The notes under the pieces are model-generated. The model saw only the letters and a program-made list of their open reading frames with translations. It was not told the origin of the DNA and searched no databases. Below, piece after piece: positions 14,913 to 22,561 of a stretch of 64,000 nt of DNA; position 1 is the first letter of the stretch, and each line of letters starts with the position of its first letter. The position numbers and the translations under genes were made by a program. This DNA comes from Eubacterium coprostanoligenes (GTDB lineage: Bacteria > Bacillota > Clostridia > Oscillospirales > Acutalibacteraceae): the NCBI RefSeq assembly GCF_900167205.1, contig NZ_FUWW01000003.1, forward strand, positions 85,816-149,815, written 5' to 3'.

Positions 14913-15755
14913 ATGTACAATGTAGGTTTAGTTCTTGAAGGCGGAGGCAATCGTGCAATCTACACAAGCGGTGTGCTTGATGCTTTCATTGAAAAGAACA
15001 TTGAATTTCCGTATGTAATCGGAGTATCGGCAGGCAGTTGCAATGCAACATCGTTCATTGCAAAAAACTACCGCCGTCAGCATGATATAGAAATTGAATA
15101 TGCAAACGACAAGCGGTATATGGGCATAAGCAATATGCTCAAAGGTCACGGCTTCTTGAACATCGACTGGATTTTCGGCGAGCTTGCATATGAGCTAAAG
15201 CCACTTAACCAAGAGGAATTTGACAAAAGCAACACTGTTCTTTGTGCTGTTGCAACAAATGCTCAAACAGGCAAGCCGGAGTATTTTTATCCTAAAAGTA
15301 TGCGAAACGGCTGTGACGAGCTGAAAGCAAGTTGTTCGCTTCCGGGTGTTACAAAGGGAGTTGAAATCGGCGGAACAACATTTTTTGACGGCGGTCTTGT
15401 TGACTCTATTCCGCTTGAAAGAGCGTTTGATGACGGTTGCAAAAAAGCTGTCGTTATCCTCACACAACACAAAAGCTATGTCAAAGAGCCTATGAATCCA
15501 AAGGTGCAAAAGATATTCAAAAAATATCCAAAAATCGGCGAAGCGGCTGTGAACCGCCATATTATGTACAACACTCAACTTGAATTCGTCAAGCAATGTG
15601 AAGAAAACGGCACGGCATTTGTTATTCAACCGAACACACCGCTTCAAGCCACATCACTTGAACGAGATCTTTCAAAACTCGAGGCAATTTATCAACTCGG
15701 CTACAAGCAAGGACTTGAAAGAGCCGATGAAATCAAAAGATTTTTAGCAGAATAG
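14913..15755 (+). CDS. patatin-like phospholipase
   Basis: 280 residues from the ATG at 14913 (AAAGGTGG upstream); a longer reading would start inside the terminator. All patatin landmarks are present: the oxyanion-hole motif LEGGGNRAIYTSGVLDAF at the N-terminus, the nucleophile elbow GVSAGSCNA, and the catalytic Asp in FFDGGLVDSIPL near residue 168. No signal peptide, so it acts in the cytoplasm or at the inner membrane, hydrolysing acyl lipids. It is of the YjjU-like type (length about 280-300, ALQ/NTPL near the C-terminus). The next gene starts 10 bases on, so the two form an operon. Confidence 0.9.
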   Translation: MYNVGLVLEGGGNRAIYTSGVLDAFIEKNIEFPYVIGVSAGSCNATSFIAKNYRRQHDIEIEYANDKRYMGISNMLKGHGFLNIDWIFGELAYELKPLNQEEFDKSNTVLCAVATNAQTGKPEYFYPKSMRNGCDELKASCSLPGVTKGVEIGGTTFFDGGLVDSIPLERAFDDGCKKAVVILTQHKSYVKEPMNPKVQKIFKKYPKIGEAAVNRHIMYNTQLEFVKQCEENGTAFVIQPNTPLQATSLERDLSKLEAIYQLGYKQGLERADEIKRFLAE

Positions 15756-15765
15756 AGGTATAATT

Positions 15766-16119
15766 ATGATTATAGCAGTAACTTACGACAACGGAATGAT
15801 TAATCAGCATTTCGGCAAAACACAGTATATGAAGATTTACGAAACAGACGAAAGCGGTGAAATCCAAAAGGTTCACCTTGAAAGTATGGGCAAGCACAGC
15901 CACCACGGAATCGCAGGCTACATCAAGGAAATCGGTGTAGACACCCTCATTTGCGGAGGCTTGGGACAAGGTGCTGTTGACTCGCTCGAAGCCGCAGGAA
16001 TCACAATTTACGGTGGCAACACAGGCAACTGCGACTCTGCCGTTATCAAATTTTTACACGGAGAAATGAAGCAGAACAGCCAAGCTAACTGCAATCACCA
16101 CCATCACCACGACTCATAA
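15766..16119 (+). CDS. NifX/NifB-like dinitrogenase iron-molybdenum cofactor-family protein
   Basis: 117 residues. The sequence IIAVTYDNGMINQHFGKTQYMKIY (in parts: NGMINQHFGKT) is the start of the NifX/NafY/VnfX fold, followed by HHGIAGYIKEIGVDTLICGG and GQGAVDSLEAAGITIYGG. In organisms without nitrogenase such stand-alone proteins are common and are thought to bind metal clusters or metals. The C-terminus ends in CNHHHHHDS, a natural histidine run that probably binds metal. Follows the patatin gene with AGAGG as ribosome site. No nitrogenase genes are seen here, so the name describes the fold only. Confidence 0.85.
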   Translation: MIIAVTYDNGMINQHFGKTQYMKIYETDESGEIQKVHLESMGKHSHHGIAGYIKEIGVDTLICGGLGQGAVDSLEAAGITIYGGNTGNCDSAVIKFLHGEMKQNSQANCNHHHHHDS

Positions 16120-16129
16120 GTGACGACTG

Positions 16130-16360
16130 ATGAAATACTTAAAGCAAATCAAAATCAAAAATATTCTTATGCTCACCGTTGCCGGAATAATCAACGCAAT
16201 AGGCGTCACGATGTTTTTGGCACCCGTAAAATTATACGACAGCGGAATATCGGGCACATCAATGCTCCTCGGTCAGCTGACGCCGTAATGGATGTCGCTG
16301 TTCCTTGCCGTTCTGAACATTCCGATATTTTTGTTCGGCACAAAACAAGAAAAAAACTGA
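16130..16360 (+). pseudogene. truncated YitT-family membrane protein
   Basis: Reading from the ATG at 16130 gives LKQIKIKNILMLTVAGIINA, IGVTMFLAPVKLYDSGISGT and SMLLGQLTP, the N-terminal part of YitT-type membrane proteins (normally about 280 residues). A TAA interrupts the frame, after which the same frame goes on with LFLAVLNIPIFLFG, again YitT-like, before a TGA at 16358-16360. The remaining 200 residues are missing: a terminator and the queT gene follow at once. So the gene has both a nonsense codon and a 3' deletion. Confidence 0.8.
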
Positions 16361-16361
16361 C

Positions 16362-16404
16362 AAAAAATGCGTATGCCTGTTCGCTCCAAGCATACGCATT
16401 TTTT
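16362..16404. terminator. bidirectional terminator between YitT remnant and queT
   Basis: AAAAAATGCGTATGC (16362-16376) is perfectly complementary to GCATACGCATTTTTT (16390-16404). It serves queT on the minus strand and transcripts from the patatin operon on the plus strand. Confidence 0.92.
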
Positions 16405-16407
16405 ATT

Positions 16408-16950
16408 TTATTGCGGTTTTTTAATAATTGTTTTGTGAAGATTGTTTTTGATAATCACAAAATAGAGTGCTGTGCCGAGAACCGCCATAACTCCAAGCTC
16501 ACCGAGGGCAACACATCCGCCCTGTGTAAGAAAGCCTACGAATTCAAACTTGCCTTCAATAAAGAAATACTCAATTTCCCACCCGATGACAACGCCGTTC
16601 CAAATTGCAGGCATAAGCATTGCAAGAAGCGGATATTTGCCGACCTTGACCTCTCTCAAAAAATACATGCAAGTAACCGAACCGAGGGTTGCAAGCGAGC
16701 CGAAAATCATATCGAGTGGCAAGCCCTGTCCGATGCTTGCAAGGTTCGAAACAACACAGCCGAGCGTAAGCCCCGGAATTGCCGCAGGAGTGAACAATGC
16801 CAAAACATTAAGCGCCTCCGACACTCTGAACTGCACAGCCATTGTTGTTGAGCCGGGCAAAATGATTGTTTGCGCATAAGTCAGCGCAGCGTACATAGCC
16901 GCAATTATTGCAGTTTGTGCAATAAAAGCATTTTTCTTTTTGATACTCAT
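16408..16950 (-). CDS. queT: queuosine precursor transporter QueT
   Basis: 180 residues with about five to six hydrophobic helices. Motifs such as IAAMYAALTYAQTIILPGS, the VQFRVSEALNVLALFTP segment and IGQGLPLDMIFGSLATL are characteristic of QueT (PF06177), the substrate-binding S component of an ECF transporter for a queuosine precursor (queuine or preQ1/preQ0). ECF energising subunits are not in this window and may be shared. The gene has a promoter about 140 bases upstream and a structured leader, as expected for control by preQ1. Ribosome site AAGGAGA lies 8 bases before the ATG. Confidence 0.9.
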   Translation of the reverse strand: MSIKKKNAFIAQTAIIAAMYAALTYAQTIILPGSTTMAVQFRVSEALNVLALFTPAAIPGLTLGCVVSNLASIGQGLPLDMIFGSLATLGSVTCMYFLREVKVGKYPLLAMLMPAIWNGVVIGWEIEYFFIEGKFEFVGFLTQGGCVALGELGVMAVLGTALYFVIIKNNLHKTIIKKPQ

Positions 16951-16984
16951 TAAATTATCTCCTTAGTTTTGTTTTTATAAGCAG

Positions 16985-17085
16985 CACAGCGAAAATGCCA
17001 CTAATATTGCGGGTTTGTGCCAAGTACCGCAATGTTAACCCCCATATTTAACCACCATCGGCTAAATCGCTTATATAGATTAACG
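16985..17085 (-). promoter_or_regulatory. structured queT leader, candidate preQ1 riboswitch
   Basis: The queT mRNA begins with about 135 untranslated bases. Within them, on the minus strand, ATTGCGG (17023 region) pairs with CCGCAAT (17012 region) to form a hairpin, the stretch GATGGTGGTTAAATATGGGGG lies 5' of it and ACAAACCC in its loop could pair back with the GGGGGTT segment as a pseudoknot. The class III preQ1 riboswitch is known to precede queT in Ruminococcaceae, so the context fits well. I could not match a full consensus by eye; class I or II, or a non-riboswitch leader, remain possible. Confidence 0.5.
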
Positions 17086-17091
17086 GTTGCT

Positions 17092-17119
17092 ATTATAACA
17101 CACTAAATGAGATTTTCAA
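17092..17119 (-). promoter_or_regulatory. queT promoter
   Basis: On the minus strand TATAAT (17092-17097) with an upstream TG, and TTGAAA (17114-17119) 16 bases away. Transcription would start near 17085, at the beginning of the structured leader. Confidence 0.75.
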
Positions 17120-17203
17120 GAGTATAATTATAAAAATTTTATTCTATTCAATAAAAAGCTATTCTAATTTCAACAAAACTGCATTCAAAACGATTTTTAA
17201 CCG

Positions 17204-17280
17204 AGTTAAGGGGATATTTTTTATCATTTTTGCATTTTTTATCCCCTTAACTTGATTTTTTGCGTTTTATTGCATATAAT
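17204..17280 (+). promoter_or_regulatory. promoter with 12-bp inverted-repeat operator before the AAA ATPase gene
   Basis: TTGATT (17252-17257) and TATAAT (17275-17280) are 17 bases apart, giving a leader of about a dozen bases before the ATG at 17299. A perfect 12-base inverted repeat, AGTTAAGGGGAT (17204-17215) and ATCCCCTTAACT (17241-17252), has its right arm ending on the first base of the -35. The 25-base spacer is T-rich. The placement suggests a repressor or autoregulator site. As RNA the hairpin would not be in the transcript, so a DNA site is more likely. Confidence 0.7.
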
Positions 17281-17298
17281 TATGTTGAGGTGATTAAT

Positions 17299-18528
17299 AT
17301 GACACTTTTCAAGCGTGAAAACTATTTAAACAAAATCAGAGCTTTTTATGATGACGCGGAAATCATAAAAGTTATAACCGGTGTAAGACGATGCGGAAAA
17401 TCCTCTCTTATGAAAACCATTATAGAAGAGCTGACTGCTAAAGGCGTCAAAGACGAAAATATTATCTTTTTAGATTTAGACAGCCGTGAATATAGAAAAG
17501 TTAAAACCGATGATCAGCTTGATGAATTATTGGAATCAAAATCTAAAGCTGACGGTTTGAAATATATATTTGTTGACGAAATACAAAATGTTAAGAATTT
17601 TGAAGAAGTAATAAACGCATATCGTGGTGACGGAGAATTTTCAATTTTCATTACAGGCTCTAATTCATATTTGCTCAGCGGTGAGCTTGCCACCAAATTA
17701 ACAGGCAGATATATTGAATTCGAGATGTTTCCGCTTAGCTTTGAAGAATATATTGACATAAAAAAGTTTTATGGCAAACCGATTAATACCAACTTAACAA
17801 TAGAACTAAGCAACTATTTGCTCGAAGGCGGTTTTCCTTTGGCAATTCAATATGACAATCTTGCGGATAAAAGAACTTATGTCAAATCTGTTATAAGTGA
17901 GATTTTCGACAAAGACATAAAAACTCGAATTAAAATTAACAATCGAGAAGCATTTATCAAAGTACGAGATTTTATAATCAACAACTACGGTGCAACTATG
18001 AGTATCACAAGCTTACAAAACGCTCTTGAGAAAGACGGCACAAAAATAAAGCGTACCACTCTTGACAGGTATATTAAGGCACTTATTGATGCAAAAATCC
18101 TATACGAATGCAAACGATTTGATATGAAATCAAAAAAATCACTTACGGGTGAGAAAAAATACTATTTGGCAGACACCTCCTTTTATTTTGCAACCAATAC
18201 CGACAACAGAATTAACTACGGTCCTGCTCTTGAAAACATTGTTTACATCTATGCAAGAAGCAGAAATTACGAAGTAAGTATAGGAAAAATCGGAAAGTTG
18301 GAATGTGATTTTATTTTAAGAGACAACAACCTAAATTACGCTTATGTGCAAGTATCTTACACTATTAATGAAAGTAAAGACACCGAAGACAGAGAATACA
18401 AGCCTCTTGAAAAAATCAAAGACAATTATCCAAAATATGTGATTACAACAGATTATTTGTTACAACATCGAAACGGTATAAATCATGTTAATTTAATGGA
18501 TTTTATAACCAACAAACAATCATTCTGA
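17299..18528 (+). CDS. AAA ATPase with C-terminal DUF4143
   Basis: 409 residues from the ATG at 17299 (TTGAGGTGAT upstream; an earlier in-frame codon lies within the promoter). The AAA part has Walker A GVRRCGKSSLM near residue 31, Walker B YIFVDEIQNV and the sensor strand FSIFITGSNSYLLSGELAT followed by LTGRYIEFEMFPLSF. The C-terminal half carries the DUF4143 nuclease-like region (YYLADTSFYFAT, NIVYIYARSRNYEVSIGKI, ECDFILRDN), similar to restriction-enzyme folds with D-x-E-like residues. Such proteins are common accessory genes, possibly linked to mobile DNA or toxin-like functions; role unproven. The stop codon lies at the left end of an intergenic repeat. Confidence 0.85.
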   Translation: MTLFKRENYLNKIRAFYDDAEIIKVITGVRRCGKSSLMKTIIEELTAKGVKDENIIFLDLDSREYRKVKTDDQLDELLESKSKADGLKYIFVDEIQNVKNFEEVINAYRGDGEFSIFITGSNSYLLSGELATKLTGRYIEFEMFPLSFEEYIDIKKFYGKPINTNLTIELSNYLLEGGFPLAIQYDNLADKRTYVKSVISEIFDKDIKTRIKINNREAFIKVRDFIINNYGATMSITSLQNALEKDGTKIKRTTLDRYIKALIDAKILYECKRFDMKSKKSLTGEKKYYLADTSFYFATNTDNRINYGPALENIVYIYARSRNYEVSIGKIGKLECDFILRDNNLNYAYVQVSYTINESKDTEDREYKPLEKIKDNYPKYVITTDYLLQHRNGINHVNLMDFITNKQSF

Positions 18529-18824
18529 ATTTCGTTTTCTTGCGAACTTTGCTGTACATCGTCAAAACATATTTCGTATAGAACAAAACAAAGTTTTGTA
18601 AGTATACTGCATATGTTTTTCCTCTTTCCAAAAAAACACAGATTTTTTGGAAGCCTTATATTTGCTTGTGAGCAAAAACGAAAAACACCAAAAGTACCGC
18701 AAACTCGATGTTTGCGGTACTTTTCTTTAAATAATATTATTAAATTAATAGTATTCCGAGATAGGCAAGCCTATCCTACTTAATGTGTATTAATATAATT
18801 TTGGCGTGGTTCAGGGGCTTTATC
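18524..18824. repeat. intergenic repeat copy A with embedded terminator
   Basis: About 300 bases between the AAA ATPase and thrH that share three blocks with the region at 22577-22785: a left block (TTCTGAATTTCGTTTTCTTG and on to GCTGTAC), a middle A-rich run with a hairpin, and a right block (TTTTGGCGTGGTTCAGG then GCTTTATC). Copy A has about 100 extra bases between the left block and the hairpin and lacks the outermost terminal inverted repeat found in copy B. No ORF. It occupies the whole gap, touching the stop codons of both convergent genes. Confidence 0.75.
18694..18728. terminator. terminator inside repeat copy A
   Basis: GTACCGCAAAC (18694-18704) and GTTTGCGGTAC (18710-18720) form a perfect 11-bp stem with loop TCGAT, preceded by A-rich and followed by T-rich sequence, so it can act in both directions between convergent genes. 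Confidence 0.88.
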
Positions 18825-19424
18825 TCATAATGCTTTTTTGATTGCGTCAAGAAGTTCGCTGTATTCCTCGTAAGCAGGAATGTCGGGATAATCGTTCTTG
18901 ATTGCGTCAGTTGACTTGAACAAAAATCCAGCCTTGCTTGCCTGAATCATACCGAGGTCGTTGAAGCTGTCGCCACTTGCGATAGTGTCGTATCCGATTG
19001 ACTGAAGCGCCTTGACCGTTGTGAGTTTTGACTGTGGGCAACGCATCCTGAAGCCTGTGATTTCGCCGTTTTCGGCAACCTCAAGAGTGTTGCAGAAAAT
19101 TGTCGGCCAATCAAGTTTTTTCATAAGAGGTGTTGCGAACTGCTCAAATGTGTCTGACAAAATGATAACCTGTGTAATACTTCTGAGTTCGTCCAAAAAC
19201 TCCTTTGCGCCCGGCATAAGGTCGATTTTTGCGATAACATCCTGAATTTCTTTAAGTCCCAAGCCGTGCTCCTTTAGAATTTTGATTCTGTAATTCATCA
19301 GCTTGTCATAATCAGGCTCATCACGGGTTGTGAGTTTAAGCTCCGGAATACCTGTTTCCTCTGCAAACGCAATCCAAATTTCAGGAACAAGCACGCCCTC
19401 CATATCCAAACAAACAATGTTCAT
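18825..19424 (-). CDS. thrH: phosphoserine phosphatase/homoserine phosphotransferase ThrH
   Basis: 199 residues, the usual length of ThrH (about 200). HAD motif I appears as CLDMEGVLVPEIWIAFAEETG, a hallmark of ThrH (Asp nucleophile and the LxPEIW sequence); motif II is IILSDTFEQF, motif III lysine lies in CPQSKLTTVKAL, and motif IV is IASGDSFNDLGMI. It dephosphorylates phosphoserine and can move phosphate to homoserine. Upstream, 22 bases away and in the same direction, lies the GH95 gene, so both may share a transcript, an unexpected pairing. GGAGGATATG supports the ATG at 19424. Confidence 0.93.
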   Translation of the reverse strand: MNIVCLDMEGVLVPEIWIAFAEETGIPELKLTTRDEPDYDKLMNYRIKILKEHGLGLKEIQDVIAKIDLMPGAKEFLDELRSITQVIILSDTFEQFATPLMKKLDWPTIFCNTLEVAENGEITGFRMRCPQSKLTTVKALQSIGYDTIASGDSFNDLGMIQASKAGFLFKSTDAIKNDYPDIPAYEEYSELLDAIKKAL

Positions 19425-19446
19425 AACATATCCTCCATATATAATT

Positions 19447-22086
19447 TTAAAAATTAACTGTTTGTGACACTCCGGCTTTTAGGTCGAGTGTTTTTTCTGT
19501 ATCTCCGTATCTAACCTTAATTTTTTGGTCAATATCGGAAGTGATTTTTGCTTCAACAATATTCGAGTCGGCATCCCAAGAAAGGCTGTCAACGGTTGCC
19601 CTTGTTCTTGCTCTGATGCCCTTGATTGTGCCCTTTTCAAACCCTGTCGGAAGTGCCGGGAGGAACTCAATCTCACCCTCGTTTGAATAAACAAGCGCCT
19701 CGTTGATAATTCCAAGATAGCCGATAGCAAAGTCTGTACAATAACAGCTTCCACGGTCGTAATCGTGATTTGTCATAAGCGAAGCATATCTTATCTTATG
19801 ATTTTGAAGTTTCAAGAGTGCATCGGTAAGTGCCTCGCTGTCCTTGAGCCTTGCCGCAATGAGCGAACGGTGAACAAGCGCATGCGAAGCCTCGTTTTCA
19901 CTCTCTCTGTTTGCGATAGCCTGCTCACAAGCCTTTGTGAGTTCCTCGTTATGCTGTGTTTCAAACAGAGGCCATGCACAATAAAGATGGCTCAAATGTC
20001 TGTGTTCGTTGTTTTCTTCAAAACTTGTGGTTGCCCATTCTTTGAGAGCACCTGTTTCATCATAAAGATACGGTGGCAACTTGTCCATAAGGTCTTGCCA
20101 TTTTTCGAAGTTCTCCTCGGGTGCAACATCAGCCATAACAGCCTTTAGCATTTCAAGATTACTTCTGCAAGCCGAAATGTCAATAGCACAGTTTGCGTCT
20201 GACGGGCTGTCGTAATTTGACGGATTGTTTTCAGGAGAATATGACGGAACTATGCAATATGTTTCGCCGTCATTCAGCTTTGTTTTGCCTTTTTCGTAAT
20301 GAATTTTGCCGTCCTTGTCGGTGTAATATTCAGGAGTCAAAAGCTGTGCCCAATAATTTGCCGACTTTGTAAGCGCAGGCAACAATATATCCTCCTCAAG
20401 CATCATATAGCCTTGCTCTTTGTATCTTGCAATATCGTCCTTATCAATCGAAAGCACGGACTTCAACTTGTTCAAATCGAACTCATCAGAAAGCGGAATT
20501 TGAATATTTCCGTAAGTTTGCAAGGTTTCGTACAAAGGCTCAAGCATCCAAGAAGTGCCTGCATTCCAATACCTGAACGGATACGGATAGCAAGTTTCTG
20601 TGATAACCGCCTTGTCGCCATCGGTGTTTACCGGTGCTTGAATAGCGTCTGTAAAGCCGTGAGTTGCTTTTGCGTTTTCCTCCCAATCAGGAAGCTGACG
20701 GAGGATGAAATATGTATATCCAATCGGAGATGACGAAAGGTTGCCTGTGTTCATAGAAGAAGTCTGCAAATTTACATTTGCGTCCATCGTGTACTTGCTT
20801 CCCCAACCTGTGTTGAACTCGCCTGTCCACATTCCGTAAAGTCTGCTGGTGGAATATCCCGAACAGCAGAGATATGCGTATCTGCCTGCATAATATGAAC
20901 GCTGTGCAAGTGCGGTAGAAAGTTCTTTCTCACCCTTTTGCTCTTTCAAAAGTTCGTCATTTGATTTGTCGCTGTCCTCAAGTTCAAGAGTAACAGCATC
21001 AAACTGTGGCTGATAAATTTCAAGATGATTTTTCAAAGCCTTGTTGTAATCAAAATCTTTCTTGGTGCTGTATTTTTCCTCGATAGCCTTTGCCTGCGCC
21101 GTCAATTCGTCAACAAGTTCATAGCTGTCCTTGTCCTCAAATTCGTCAAGGCTTCCCATATCATAGGTTCTGTCGCTGATTGTGATGAGATAAATATTCT
21201 GTGCATCGCTGATTTTGATACCGCTGTTTTGACCACGGAAAATATCTTCCTTGTTCTTCTTTTCAAGCTCGATTTTTTCCTTTGTGCCGTCGGTCACAAC
21301 ATATGTAGTTGTGGCATATCCGCCGTTTTTCAGCTCGCTGTTTTCGTAATTTGGATAATGTGCAACAAGCGAAATTGTGTTTGCATTGATGTCAACAACC
21401 TTTTTGTATTGCATATCCACTTCGTTGCCGTCACCAAAATTCGCCATGGTCGAAAGGTCATCAAGCGTCAATGTAACATTAAGCTGTGAAGCCTCCGATG
21501 ATTGCGACAACTTTGTTATAACCGCACCGTCAGCCATTGAGGTGAACGATGTCCTGTCCCAAGTGCCGTTTTCATCCGTAAATCTCACACCAACCTGCGA
21601 AGATTCAAAATCTGTGTAACGGATGTAATCTCTTGCACCTTTTCCGTCCATATAAATTCGAAGTTGACCGCCCGGATGAAAACTGTACACATCCAGGTAT
21701 TCGGCATCATCGGTTATATCCTCGCCGTTAACAATGTTCTGTCTGACCGTTTCAAGTTCGCTTGCCGTGTCAGGACAGGTGCGTGGATTTTTGTTAGGCA
21801 TAATAAAGTGCATATTCTGAAAAATAAATGTGTCGCTATACGGCGAACCGCTTTCAACAAATCCCTGCAAGCCGTTGCCCGAAAGCATACCCTCACGCCA
21901 AGCGTTCGGTTTATTTTTAGATTTATCTTTCAGTTCTTTATAGTCAAGACTGTAAGAAATTTTTTTGTCATCCGTAAATATTTCCTGAACAGCACTGTTT
22001 TGTGCCTGCGTTGCACCGCAACCCGCAAGGCTCACGGCAATAGCACCACTGAGCACAAGCGCCGTTATTTTCTTTAATTTCCTCAC
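19447..22086 (-). CDS. secreted GH95-family glycoside hydrolase lipoprotein
   Basis: 879 residues from a GTG start with AAGGGG upstream. A lipoprotein signal (ITALVLSGAIAVSLAGCGA, Cys at the lipobox) places it on the cell surface. The N-terminal part (about 40-330) fits the GH95 beta-sandwich; the rest is the helical barrel. Family landmarks are visible: WTGEFNTGWGSKYTMDAN (the segment bearing the active-site Asn residues in AfcA is here varied), VPSYSPENNPSNYD with the catalytic Glu, HRHLSHLYCAWP with the conserved His, and TDFAIGYLGIINEAL near the end. GH95 enzymes are alpha-1,2-L-fucosidases or alpha-L-galactosidases; the substrate here is probably a host or plant glycan. Other divergent glycosidases cannot be excluded. 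Confidence 0.82.
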   Translation of the reverse strand: MRKLKKITALVLSGAIAVSLAGCGATQAQNSAVQEIFTDDKKISYSLDYKELKDKSKNKPNAWREGMLSGNGLQGFVESGSPYSDTFIFQNMHFIMPNKNPRTCPDTASELETVRQNIVNGEDITDDAEYLDVYSFHPGGQLRIYMDGKGARDYIRYTDFESSQVGVRFTDENGTWDRTSFTSMADGAVITKLSQSSEASQLNVTLTLDDLSTMANFGDGNEVDMQYKKVVDINANTISLVAHYPNYENSELKNGGYATTTYVVTDGTKEKIELEKKNKEDIFRGQNSGIKISDAQNIYLITISDRTYDMGSLDEFEDKDSYELVDELTAQAKAIEEKYSTKKDFDYNKALKNHLEIYQPQFDAVTLELEDSDKSNDELLKEQKGEKELSTALAQRSYYAGRYAYLCCSGYSTSRLYGMWTGEFNTGWGSKYTMDANVNLQTSSMNTGNLSSSPIGYTYFILRQLPDWEENAKATHGFTDAIQAPVNTDGDKAVITETCYPYPFRYWNAGTSWMLEPLYETLQTYGNIQIPLSDEFDLNKLKSVLSIDKDDIARYKEQGYMMLEEDILLPALTKSANYWAQLLTPEYYTDKDGKIHYEKGKTKLNDGETYCIVPSYSPENNPSNYDSPSDANCAIDISACRSNLEMLKAVMADVAPEENFEKWQDLMDKLPPYLYDETGALKEWATTSFEENNEHRHLSHLYCAWPLFETQHNEELTKACEQAIANRESENEASHALVHRSLIAARLKDSEALTDALLKLQNHKIRYASLMTNHDYDRGSCYCTDFAIGYLGIINEALVYSNEGEIEFLPALPTGFEKGTIKGIRARTRATVDSLSWDADSNIVEAKITSDIDQKIKVRYGDTEKTLDLKAGVSQTVNF

Positions 22087-22119
22087 AGCAATCCCCTTTT
22101 TTCATATAATTTATATTTT

Positions 22120-22148
22120 ATTATACCAAAGTAAAAAATGATTTTCAA
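22120..22148 (-). promoter_or_regulatory. promoter of the GH95-thrH unit
   Basis: On the minus strand TTGAAA (22143-22148) and TATAAT (22120-22125), spacing 17 bases. It lies back to back with the promoter of the gene at 22211. Confidence 0.8.
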
Positions 22149-22150
22149 CC

Positions 22151-22179
22151 TTTACAACCGATAAATGTAATGTTACAAT
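22151..22179 (+). promoter_or_regulatory. promoter of the 113-residue protein gene
   Basis: TTTACA (22151-22156) and TACAAT (22174-22179), 17 bases apart with an extended -10 TG; a second possible -10 TATAAT overlaps at 22180-22185. Confidence 0.6.
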
Positions 22180-22210
22180 TATAATATAAAGTATAAAAGG
22201 AGTAATCGTT

Positions 22211-22552
22211 ATGACACACGAACTTAAATATCAAATTATCGACAAAATCAGAGAGATGATTTCTGCACCGTACTGCTGTCAGGAACTCAAAACAAAGGCT
22301 GACGAATACCTTGTTGCCGTCGGCACAACAAGAGAGGACAAAAAGTTCAGAGAACTTGTTGACGAAATCAAGGCAGACATCCTCCCCGTTGACGCAATGG
22401 TTGAATTTATGGCTTCACAAAAATTCGACGAAGAAACCGCAAAAGAATTCCTTGCACACGCAAAAGAACTTCAGGCAAAAGGCGAAAAATTCTGCGATTG
22501 CCCTGCCTGCTCCGCCGCACAAGAAGTCCTCAAACTCATCATTTCAAAGTAA
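22211..22552 (+). CDS. small helical cysteine-containing protein, Clostridia-conserved, unknown function
   Basis: 113 residues, almost entirely helical by composition, with paired cysteines near the start (SAPYCCQELKTKADEYL) and a CDCPAC motif near the end. I recall close relatives in many Clostridia that are labelled 'molecular chaperone Hsp90' in databases; nothing in this sequence resembles Hsp90 (no GHKL ATPase motifs and one-sixth the length), so that label should not be used. The Cys pairs could bind a metal or form a redox centre. The gene stands alone with its own promoter, ribosome site AAAAGGAG, and the terminator in the repeat downstream. Confidence 0.75.
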   Translation: MTHELKYQIIDKIREMISAPYCCQELKTKADEYLVAVGTTREDKKFRELVDEIKADILPVDAMVEFMASQKFDEETAKEFLAHAKELQAKGEKFCDCPACSAAQEVLKLIISK

Positions 22553-22561
22553 ACACGCTGT

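Noticed and set aside
16120..16851. Open frame on the plus strand running into queT
   Set aside because: It is read in the wrong frame through the YitT remnant and antisense to queT; composition is rich in Arg, Asn and His as in shadow frames.
22211..22552. Hsp90 label for the 113-residue protein
   Set aside because: No GHKL ATPase motif, far too short, and the sequence is a small helical Cys protein.
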